Shown here one piece after another: positions 51,001 to 60,520 of a DNA stretch of 64,000 nucleotides. This DNA is from Larus michahellis. Its lineage: Eukaryota > Chordata > Aves > Charadriiformes > Laridae. Position numbers and translations under genes: made by a program. Within the stretch, counting starts at the first letter, position 1, and each line of letters begins with the position of its first letter. The notes under the pieces are model-generated. The model searched no databases, was not told where the DNA came from, and saw only the letters and a program-made list of their open reading frames with translations. Location: NCBI RefSeq assembly GCF_964199755.1, contig NC_133903.1, positions 5,039,001 through 5,103,000 on the forward strand, written 5' to 3'.

Positions 51001-54000
51001 AGGACAGTTTTAGTGTCCGAGAGGTCAAATACCACAGTGTGAGGTTTGTGTGTCTGTGAATAAACAAAAGTTGGCAAAAGACCAGTTCAGGCTGTGCTGT
51101 ATGTGCTGCATGTTCACGCTTACGATGGGATTTCCCAGCTCTGGAAGTGCAGAAGCAGGGCCATCCAAACCTTGTGCAGCTAGGGTGCCGCAGTTCCATT
51201 TGGTAGGAACGCGTGAAAGAAGCAAGTTGTGCTGTCATCTTTCTCTGCTCCTGTAACCTGTTCCTTACACCAAAGCCTAGGAAAGGGGCAGGTGAGGTCT
51301 TCCTCAAGTACTAAAGTTTGCTATTGTCCTGTTAACGAAGATGCATCTGAAATAGTAAAAAACTTAACCAGTGTGTCTTCTTCAGAAGCCAGCAATACCT
51401 TTTTTAGCCACTGCCAGAAGAATTAGACATCAAAAATAAAAGACAACTCAAGGAAAGTCACTTTTCCGGATTCAGTATATGACATCCAGATGCAAGGGGG
51501 TGTGGGCACTCTGCACTCTCCTATGCTTCCACTTCTATTACAAGGCAAGGACTCTTTCAGCTGGCTTATTTTTGTAGGGTTTTTACAAGATATGACATGT
51601 CAGCTTCACATACTCCTACAATAGCAATATGTATCCCTAACCGCAGAATTGCGTTTTTCCTGTTGCTCAACCCACAAGCAATTCCGTAACTTCTGTAATA
51701 ACACTAACAGAAATCCCAGCCACACGAGACAACAAGCCTCTCTTTCTTCCACACTTACGTTCTTTCGGTGATTGGTCATGGTAGAAAGCTCCTGCATCAG
51801 GTCTTTGAGTTTCTCGCTGTCTCTGCCACAGAGCACCAGCTTGGAGCCAGCTGCATGGAAGGCTTTCGCACATTCTTTGGAGGAAGCAAGGAAGAGAGAA
51901 AAGTAGATATTTGAATGAGGGAGACAAACAGCAGATCCACATCGTACCTGGTGATAGGCTAAAACGTTTTTTAGCTGGTAAGGGTCTAAGGTGGCTTTAT
52001 TACTCCTGAGTGATAGGCTGATTTACAGTGAAGTCGTAGCAAGATGCCACTTTGCTGTGACTTTGACAGACGTGACAGTGGTGAGGCAGCTGGTGTGCTC
52101 ACGGTTACTGTGCTGGTTATGCAGTTATTGTGCTGTCTACGCATCCTCCCCTATCAGCTGGTCGAATTTCCATGTGCCTCTTAATTTTTGACTATATGCC
52201 CTTCTTAAGAGGGACTGCTGTTACCTTGTGTGTCATCTAATGCAGCAGGGCCTAATCTTAGGGATTTCGGTTTTAGTGAACACCTCTAAAGGTTTTGGAA
52301 GCCTTGGAGCTAATGGCTTCATCAAGGTGATGCTCCTCATCAGGCTGAAGAAGGGATGCCATGCTCTTGTCCTCCTTTCAGTGCTACCAGCTACTGAGGC
52401 AATTGCATGTTCTTTTACCCTACCCCTCTGTGATCCAGTGAGACAAATTGCTTATTTGTGCAAGAGATAACAGTGGATGATAACAAAGAGTGTTTAAGAA
52501 CACACAGTCATTAGAGGTGGTCTAGTATGTTAATAACTGGGAGTGAGGGGAAGAGTGTAAGATCTTGCCAACGCGTCAATAAATAAGGGAGGAAACTTCA
52601 CTGTACAGTGCTGGAAATCTAAACCCAACAACACACAGCGCTTTATCTGCAGCCTGTGACAGCTGGAAGGTCCCTCCTGAGATACTAGTTCTGTCTCTTC
52701 TTGATGTGGAATACAAATTTTTTTACCTCTCCCAGCTCTTTGGTTGTGACAGGCAGCGAGGACCATTTCACCTCCTTTGGCCATTCAGTTACTGAACAGC
52801 ACTATCCTCAATGACAAACTCACATGCAAAGACGGCATCAATTTAAGCTCTATTTATTTTATGAATGTACTCATCCTAATGAAAGGCCTTGATAGCAGAG
52901 AGCACCTTGTCTTCTCTTCAAGAAGCTTTTAAAGCAATTATAGAAAGCAGAATTAGAGAACGTATCAACTCACACAAAGAATACCCTTTATTTGGAAAAA
53001 AAACCCTCTGTTTTTATTTAGGAAAAAATACTCACTGGTGTTAATGTTGCCACGAGCTTGAATTTAGAATGGATGAATTTGTACCAAAAGAGAAAAGGTA
53101 CCTTAATTTGGGGATGAGGGGCAGGGAGGAAGAGTGGAAAGTATGGCAGGATATCTGGAAATACAACAAACACGAATGCAGAACACCAGTTCTGGGAAGT
53201 TTTAGAGAAATAATTTGACTTCTTGGCTTTTTCAGGATCTAGAGAAAAGACCCCTGACAGCACAAGAACAGCATACTTGTTCCTTGTTTTGATGAACTCC
53301 ATTTTATACAGCATGATTAAAATTTTCCTCAACAAATTTTGAGATTTTCTTGCATCAAAATTTGTGCTGGCTATAGTAGAGTTGTGCAAGCTATGTCTCT
53401 CAAAATTCAGAGCAACAGGAACTTTTTGCTCATTGGTGCTTTATTCCAATAGGTGCCCGTTCCACAACCCTCTCCTTGTCCTGCCTTTGGGGCCCTTCTT
53501 TCGGTACCTACCTTTTCCCAAGCCAGACGTAGCCCCTGTGATTACGACCACCGCTTCCTGGAGGTAAGCTCGCATCCGCATCCACTGCAGTAGCCTAAAG
53601 ACGGCAAAGATCCCCAAGCTGCCAAAAAGCAGCGGGATGATGACTGTGCTTGTGAAATCCATGAATTTTCCTTTCTGAACAGTTTTCCTAGAGCCACAGG
53701 ATGAAAGGAAACAGACGATTTCACCATCAAGAAAGATTAGCAGGGGCTTGAAAACTAGGGAAATCCTTTTTCTTAACCGAGCCTTAGACCACCAATAAAC
53801 CAATCCCATCTTCAACAGATTCACTCATCCCTTCATTTAGACTTTCAAAATATCACATTGGTACCCAATTTTAAGCATTGAAATGCCAATCTGGACATCC
53901 CAGCCAGACACTTAGTAGTGGATCTTGTCAGCTGTCATGTGACAAACTTGGGTTCAGAGATGCTGTTCCCACATTTTGCTCTAGATTCACTCTCTTGTAC

Positions 54001-57000
54001 AAAGCGTATTTAGAGTGAAAGCTCCTCAGGGCTGGGATATGTCTCTGCATTCTTCTGATTGTAATAAAACCTCTTAGATTTCTCTAGAACAGCCAGTACC
54101 GCAGTATCTACATGCCAGAGACCAGTTACTGTATATTATCCCAGATGGATATAAGCCAGTCTATCTTCTGGAGGCTCAGAGTAGGGTTTTTTTTCTCTGA
54201 GCGCATTATTTGCTTAATGCACTGAAATCTGTGCTTCCATCTCCAGTGTCTTTCACCACCTGTTAGTAGAGACAAGTTATCTAATTTAAATGAACCACAT
54301 GTCCAACCTAGCAGGCTGAAGCCTACGTTCATGCTCTTTACTTTTATGCCAATGTTAATTCTGCAGTTTAACAACATGAACCTGTGTTCTTATAAACTGA
54401 AATTAAACCTGTGAACGAAACCCAAGCTAAAGGTATCTTAGCTTGCCCTGGAATTGGATTCTGATACCAATGCGGAGCCTAAATCTCCTTGCTAAGCCAT
54501 TGCCCTCAAGGGAGTAGTTTATGTTACAGCTTACTACGTGGCCAAAGAGTAAGTGATACTTCTGCTGTGAAAAAGGTCACTAATTTTCCCACTGTATATA
54601 CCCCCAAGCTTTTATGCTTGATGTCACAGTAAAGTCAGTTACAACCCCTTCCTGGAATCAATACAACTTTTGGGTTGCACAGAAAGTCAAACCCAAATAT
54701 TAGTATATCTTCCCTGTTGTGCAGACAGAGTTTGAATTCTTGCAGTTTGACCTGCAAGATAGGTTTTTACCAGGAAGATATCGGAAAGGTCTGGGCATGC
54801 AAATCACACAGTACTTCAAACAAAAGGACAGCATGAGAAGCAGAAAACAAGAGGTAACTAATAATGCTAAGCCAGAATTTAGTGTCATTAAGTAGGACTG
54901 AGCGTGTACGGAGCTGAGGGGATGACAGGGGCTCTACGTGCCATGGAACAGAGCTAATATGGAAAATGTCAGGCTCTTCCAGATTTCCATTAGTGGCTTG
55001 GACAGAATTCCTCAAGTAGCTGGTCAGTGACAGACTAGCTTGCTGAACCAGTAGTGAACTGTATAAAATAAGTATTTCTGGAGGTATAACTAGAACACAA
55101 TAAAAAACCACATAAAGATAGCTGAGCTAGCTCTAAATAAGCTTGACAAGGTCTAAAAATAAAACCATCAAGTTAATACACAGCTCTTCTCAAGGTACTA
55201 TGGAACTTTTCATTCCTGAGCTAACTCAAGTATCTACAAAGTATTTCATTGTGTAATATACTGTGTATAATGCAGCAAGACATCCAGGCAACAAGCTCCC
55301 CCGGGTGTAGGGAGTATGCCCAAAGTGGGAAATCAGAAACCCAAAAGGAGGATTAAACTCATTCCGTGCAAAGCAGTGCACGAGAACAGCACTCAGCTGC
55401 TCAGACCAGCAGCTTATTCTTCCACCTCTTTGAAAGAGCGTGTATTTTGTACTGATTTACAGCGGAGGACTGGTAGAGTTGATTTAATGCACGAAAAGAG
55501 TTTATATCACCCCTGAAATAATTTCTGGGACGCTGGCCTTCTTTAGGCTGGATACACAGGAGGTTCTCCTTACTTGTTCATGTTCAGCTAGTCATCTGAA
55601 GCAGCCGCCCTCTCTATATTGTCCCATTTATTTATTTATTTTGCTCTCAAGAGTCTCTTGAGATTCAGAAGACAAGCTGTGGGCAGGGACAACAGGTGCT
55701 GTGCTGACATTGACCAGCGTGGCTTACAGGACAGGACATTTTGGAATCAAAAATCTTCGGCTCCCATTTAGGACCTTTCGTTATTTCCAAAGTGGGAGCT
55801 GACAGGTGGAGTGGCACTTCCTTTTGAGCCCATGTTGAAGCTGAGGCATTTTAAAAATCTGGCCCTGACCAGCTTTGCTTCTGATTTCAGTAAAATGCAG
55901 ATGACGGCATAAAGCAGATAAAAAGGTAACTGGGAAGAGGGGGCTTTTCTGACACCTTTTCTAACTAAACCACCCTAGGAGATGGGAGGGAGTCCCTTGT
56001 TTGATTACAGCACAGTTCTTTCACATTCTTTGTCAAAAATAAAGGTTGACTTTGCAAGGATGGAACTCTCTGCTATGGGGGCTGGTAGAAAAGAGCCCCC
56101 AAGCCAACCAACTGAAAGCTAACCGTGTTTTGGTCACGTAGCATCCATTGCTCATCAGTATGAACTAGTTATCCCTGCTTAACTTATTCCTTAATTATAT
56201 CACGTATTCATCTACTTTCTAAACAAAGAAGATTTGCCTTTAATCCTTTTTTCATTTGAAAAATCTTTCCTAGCCTTTTATTGTTTTTCTTTCTCTACCC
56301 CCCCATTATATACAGGAACTGGGCAAATTACGCAGTCCCTGCTGTAAGGCTACAGCAAGCCCTGAAGCCAGCCAGCAGCAACAACCCACTTTTGTGGCTC
56401 CCAGGCTAGTATGAATCAACAGGTAACCCCGTCTGATATATGGGGAGGGGAAGTATGGGATGGGGAAGGGAAAGACTGGATGAAGGAGGGGAGCATGAGA
56501 GAGAAGGACTAGCCGATCAGAGATGGAGATCCTTTTTTATTAGGGCATACAGTTGCAGTACTTTCTTCCAAGGAAGGTACTCAAATGGCCCCTTAAAGAG
56601 AGCCCCTGATGAAGAAAATCTCAGTTCAGTCAGGGTTGAGAAAGAGGAAAACCTTGTTGAACTAAATCATTTTGAAAAGAAGAAAGAATTCCTGTAGCAC
56701 TTCAGACCTACAGCAACAAGTTTTCCTTTGATTTCATAGACTAGCTTATATCATAAACCCTTGAGCCCTTACTTTAGCTTGTCATATTGAACATGCTGAA
56801 GAAAATCATTGATAAAATAAGCATCAGTGGAACAAGAGAACATGGAAATCAGCTCAAGCCACATTGCAGTATGTTCAACAATATCCATCTTACAGACCTT
56901 AGTGCCAGGCTACTGACGCAACAGGGTGGCAGTTAAGTTCTGTTCAGTTTTTGGGGTTATTTGGTGGAAAGACCAAAGGAAAGAATTGCTGCAACCTAAA

Positions 57001-60000
57001 GAAGTTATATTCTGTTCAGCATTAGGGTTACTTGCTGCAAAAGCCAGAAGAAAAAACTGCTGCCATCTGAAGGAGAATAAGATAGATCATAGAAAAATAA
57101 AAAGAAAAAAAAGACTTGATTCACATCAACATAAATGCTAAGTTGCAAGACAAAGGCTGGGAAGAGAAGATAAAAAGCATAAAACCCAACTTAAGATAGG
57201 TGACACTCTGAAGTAGCTGAAGACATCTCAGGACAGATAATGCCATGTCACATTAAAAACATGGGGGAGGGCAGGGAACACCTGGGTTTCCACACTTAGT
57301 TCAAGATGAACTGGTTATCCTCAGACCTGCTCAAAGGTCTGAGACCCCACTGTCACCTTTGTTCACAAATGTGAGTATTCATGCCAAAAAAAAGTGTTAT
57401 TAATTCTTAACAGATGATGTTTATGACACTAGGTTATTGGCAGGAGAGAAGCCACTGCTCATAATTGGTTCAAATAAGGTCCTGTAATTCTGAGTTTTCC
57501 ATCCCAAAAGGCAGGACTGGAACATGCCAGTTATTAGACAGCAGAAATAAGAACACTGATAATGTAAGCAAATACAGATGATTGGAAGCTTTTTGAAAGG
57601 CTTACCATAAAATAAATCACAGAAATCCATTAAAAACAACAAAAAAAATGCTCTTTAAAATAAAACTGGATGTTATCCCATAAAAGCCAGGACAATGATT
57701 TCTGAAGGAACAAGGATCTTGTTAATAAGGTCAAGAGTGCACTAAAGGCAGCAAAGATGAGATCAAGTCCTAAAAGAAACTAAAAGGGTGATAGTTTCCC
57801 TAAACAACACCTATTCTCCTTTAGCTTCAGCCACTTAGAATCACAATGTCCTTTACATGACAAATGGCAGCAACTGGGAGGCTATTTTCAGAAATCAAAA
57901 GGTGTTATTTAAAAGGTGGAGGGATAAAAGGAAGGAATAAAAATATTTTTTTCTAAAGAAGCCCTTGTCCAGAAGCACAGCAGCTTTAAGTTTGATTAGC
58001 TACCAACTTTAGTCTGAAGAAAGCACAATATCCTACCTTTGAAAAGAACTGACTTGCCAGTGACTCTGTGAGACGGTGTCTCCCTCCGGTCTTTTAACAG
58101 GACAGACCTGACTTAAATTTGGAAATGGCAGCAGTCCAAGCAAATGCGCTCTGTCCAATGCTAGCACAGCCAAGAACAGCCTCTAAAAGCAAACCTCAGG
58201 AATACAGTCTGTGACCTTTGAAACGTGGGGGTAATTTAACCCCCAGATTAAAAAGATAGAGGTGAATTCAAAATGATACAAAATTTACAATGACCCCCTG
58301 GTTATTTCTAGTACTAAGCAGATAATTTCTAGTATTGAATACAGAACATCCATAAAGACCAATACCAGTCTGTCCACGCTCTAGATGGGGAAGAAAAAAA
58401 AAAAGGCAATTTATTAATCATCTGCAATCCCTATTACTGTAATTAGTTTTGGGGCATATGCTGATTTTATAGAGCACACTCTAAAATGGATATGATGCTA
58501 ATTAAAAGAAAATAAACTTTTAAATTCTTCCCTTTGGATTCTTGAGAACGTTGAGCACAACTGAACGGACAGATGAGTTTCTCATCACACTGCATCAAAA
58601 CCCGGCATTTACTGGGGAAATGGGCATTCCCTCCAGCAGGCGAAATTCACTAAATCCCTTATAAGCCATGTTTGACAGGAGAAAAATGAGCATTACTTGC
58701 ATTTTATATCAGCTAAACAGTTTTACTGACCCAACTGCTTTGGAAAGAAACTGAAATCAAACTTACAGGCATCTAAGCCAGGGGAAAAAAAAAAGTCATA
58801 TAGCATTGCCTGTTAAATCAGTGATTTAATATAAGCCAATGGAAAAGTTGCTGACAATTTCTCTGATGCACAAGATCCCCATAAATGGTTAAGTACAACT
58901 TCAAAAAACTCATTCAAAACCCAATGAGAAAAGACAGCGATTACATTAATTCAAACAACTGAATTACTGAAATGCCACTGTGCACTTATGTGCTTACATA
59001 ATCAGCTTTCATTCCAAACTTTATCACCAGTAAATAACGTAAAAAATACACTGCGGTCATCAGAAACCAGTAAAACTCCTAAGAAGGAACGCGGAGACAG
59101 AGCTCCTCACTACACTACAACCATTTTGAACAGAGAAGGGGTTCAGGAGCAGGAATACAATAACCCAACTGGAATTCTCAAAACAAATTATGGCAACTGG
59201 TATTATGAAGAGTGCCACGGAAGTGCTACGCACCAGTAGCTGGTAGGTCTCATTCTAAGTAGCTGGCAACAATGAACAATTATTTAGGTTTGCTGAGGGG
59301 TGGGTAAGTATCAGTTGTAATATTTTGAATTGACTTTTTCTAGTGCAGTTTGAACAAGCTACCATCTCGCGAGCATTACTTGAAGCAACATCTGCTGTAT
59401 TTCAGTAGTCATTCAACCGGCATCCTGCTTATGTTTTTACATAATTGTTATGCAAAACAACCACCTCGCCCTATAGTACGAGGAGGGGAGAATGTTTCTA
59501 GCACGTAAAAAACAGACTGGACTTGAGAAACCATCTTCTCATAAATCTTCCTCCACTTTTATTCAAGTTATAAGCTTCATTTCAAACCCTCACCTCAAAA
59601 ATCTATTGGTGTGTTTGTGACACACACGCTATTGGTGTGTTTGTGACACAAACAAAGGTAAGTAAAAGTGGCATAATTAGAAAATTAAAACGTTTGCTGT
59701 GCCAAAACACGTATTTCGCAGGCATTTACCAAATCAAGAATCACCTAAAACGTAGCGAGAATAAAACTTGGCCTAGCGTCTCTCCCCGCCCTGATCTGCT
59801 ATGTAGATATATATTTAATAGCTGTGCAGTGATGAACTATGCACTCGAGAGCACAGCGTTTCCCTGCGCATGTATAAGGCCAGGTTCGCCCAGCCTCGCG
59901 CGTCTGCCAGCCGTCCCTCCCCCGGAGGAGCGCACCCGCAGCCCCCGCGGCACCTCCCGGTGGGTTCCCCGGGGAGGTATCGGCGGGCGGAGGTGGGCAA

Positions 60001-60147
60001 GGCCGCAGGGTGACAGCGGGCTGACAGCAGCCCCGCTCGCTACTGAGGGGCTGCCTCCCCGCCGGGAAGGGGCTGGGACCGGGACCAAGCGGAGCGGGAG
60101 GCCCTAGGGGGGGAGACCGGGCCCTACCTGGCTACCGCTGTCACCAT
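47879..60147 (-). CDS. DHRS7B: DHRS7B, short-chain dehydrogenase/reductase 7B (seven exons)
   Basis: Coding exons on the minus strand: 60147-60128, 53687-53512, 51874-51759, 51053-50843, 50160-50068, 48588-48436, 48084-47879, giving 324 residues (human 325). DHRS7B (PexRAP) is a membrane-bound SDR of peroxisomes and ER, reported to reduce acyl- and alkyl-dihydroxyacetone phosphate in ether-lipid synthesis. A hydrophobic anchor lies at about 18-42, just after a basic N-terminus. The NAD(P)-binding TGATSGLG is at 57-64, NNAG at 140-143, and the catalytic set is Asn165, Ser193 (in AISSVQG), Tyr206 and Lys210 (YAASK). The C-terminus is basic ([12 protein letters not shown]), as in human. Every junction keeps phase. 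Relative to human, one residue is missing at the exon 3/4 junction (Asn-Thr-His-Lys). All key residues are present, so it should be active. Confidence 0.96.
48436..48588 (-). CDS. DHRS7B: DHRS7B coding exon 6
   Basis: The acceptor GTTTTTCAG is followed by AT completing Tyr206, then AASK with catalytic Lys210. It continues through [11 protein letters not shown], the loop after strand 6, and ends GGAG|GTGAGA. Confidence 0.95.
50068..50160 (-). CDS. DHRS7B: DHRS7B coding exon 5
   Basis: The acceptor CTTTTCTAG precedes CACTTCTCCC. It encodes [13 protein letters not shown] and the catalytic serine region AISSVQG, ending GCAT|GTAAGT, one base into catalytic Tyr206. Confidence 0.95.
50843..51053 (-). 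CDS. DHRS7B: DHRS7B coding exon 4
   Basis: The acceptor TTCACAG precedes [11 protein letters not shown]. It carries NNAG (140-143) and the active-site Asn165 in ETNYFGP, and ends AAAG|GTACCC one base into Ala175. Confidence 0.95.
51759..51874 (-). CDS. DHRS7B: DHRS7B coding exon 3
   Basis: The acceptor CTCCAAAG is followed by AATGTGCG (Glu66-Cys-Ala). It contains KLVLCGRD, the second Rossmann strand and cofactor-specificity region, and ends AAGAAC|GTAAGT after Asn104. Confidence 0.95.
53512..53687 (-). CDS. DHRS7B: DHRS7B coding exon 2
   Basis: The acceptor GGCTCTAG precedes G completing Arg7. It encodes the membrane anchor and the TGATSGLG cofactor loop, ending one base into Glu66 at G|GTAGGT. 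A second ATG (Met16, 53662-53660) is where the shorter human and rat isoform begins. Confidence 0.95.
53688..60127 (-). other. DHRS7B intron 1
   Basis: A 6.4-kb AT-rich intron, in contrast to the GC-rich left half of the window. Only short open frames, A-rich runs and a 26-bp tandem duplication at 59603-59654 were seen. The smaller introns (51875-53511, 51054-51758, 50161-50842, 48589-50067, 48085-48435) likewise show nothing further. Confidence 0.75.
59603..59654. repeat. Two-copy 26-bp tandem duplication
   Basis: The word CTATTGGTGTGTTTGTGACA starts at 59603 and again at 59629. It contains an inverted CCAAT (ATTGG) and GTGACAC, so the duplication doubles any protein site present. It lies about 500 bp downstream of DHRS7B exon 1. 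Confidence 0.85.
60128..60147 (-). CDS. DHRS7B: DHRS7B coding exon 1
   Basis: A 20-nt coding part: MVTAVA plus two bases of Arg7, donor CCAG|GTAGGG. Human begins MVSPATR, so start and phase match. The ATG has G at -3 and +4 and lies in a CpG island. Confidence 0.85.
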
Positions 60148-60155
60148 GACCACCG

Positions 60156-60163
60156 CCGGAAGT
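60156..60163 (+). promoter_or_regulatory. ETS/GABP site CCGGAAGT, copy 1
   Basis: An exact high-affinity ETS core lies about 10 bp upstream of the DHRS7B ATG. An identical copy is at 60259-60266, and a reverse GCGGAAGT-type site is at 60212-60219. Confidence 0.6.
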
Positions 60164-60173
60164 GCCGCCAGGC

Positions 60174-60184
60174 TGCGCATGCGC
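60174..60184. promoter_or_regulatory. NRF1 palindrome TGCGCATGCGC
   Basis: A full match to the NRF1 consensus, about 27 bp upstream of the DHRS7B ATG. NRF1 and GABP often act together on housekeeping and mitochondrial genes. Confidence 0.7.
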
Positions 60185-60227
60185 CTGAGGCGCCGCCGGG
60201 GGAGAGGCGGGACTTCCGCCAGCGCGC

Positions 60228-60232
60228 CCAAT
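60228..60232 (+). promoter_or_regulatory. CCAAT box
   Basis: CCAAT followed by GACAG, about 80 bp upstream of the DHRS7B ATG, consistent with an NF-Y site. Confidence 0.5.
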
Positions 60233-60258
60233 GACAGACGGCTCCTCCGCCACGCCAA

Positions 60259-60266
60259 CCGGAAGT
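60259..60266 (+). promoter_or_regulatory. ETS/GABP site CCGGAAGT, copy 2
   Basis: The second exact ETS core in the DHRS7B island, about 110 bp upstream of the ATG. Confidence 0.6.
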
Positions 60267-60520
60267 GCCCCTGCGGGTGTTCTGGCCTACCCGCTGGGCC
60301 GAGGCGCGGGGCCCGCTCCGCCCGCGGCAGCTCCAGGGCTCAGGGGTGTCACCCGGGGAGCGGGGCTCCGGCTCTCCCCACGGGCGTTGCTTATCCCCTG
60401 CTTCCTCCCAGGGTCGCCTCCGGCCCAGCTGCTCGGTGGGGTTTGCCGGAGCGGGCGGGGAGCGCCCGAGCTCCGTCCCTGGGGCAAGGGAGGGCCAGGA
60501 TATGGGTAAGGGGGAAAAAC

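Larger units (their letters stand above)
59880..60520 (-). promoter_or_regulatory. CpG island promoter of DHRS7B
   Basis: A GC- and CpG-rich island rises sharply out of AT-rich DNA and covers DHRS7B exon 1. The core 60150-60270 holds three ETS-type sites, a palindromic NRF1 site and a CCAAT box, with no TATA. These are all orientation-neutral and would suit a bidirectional promoter. Confidence 0.8.
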
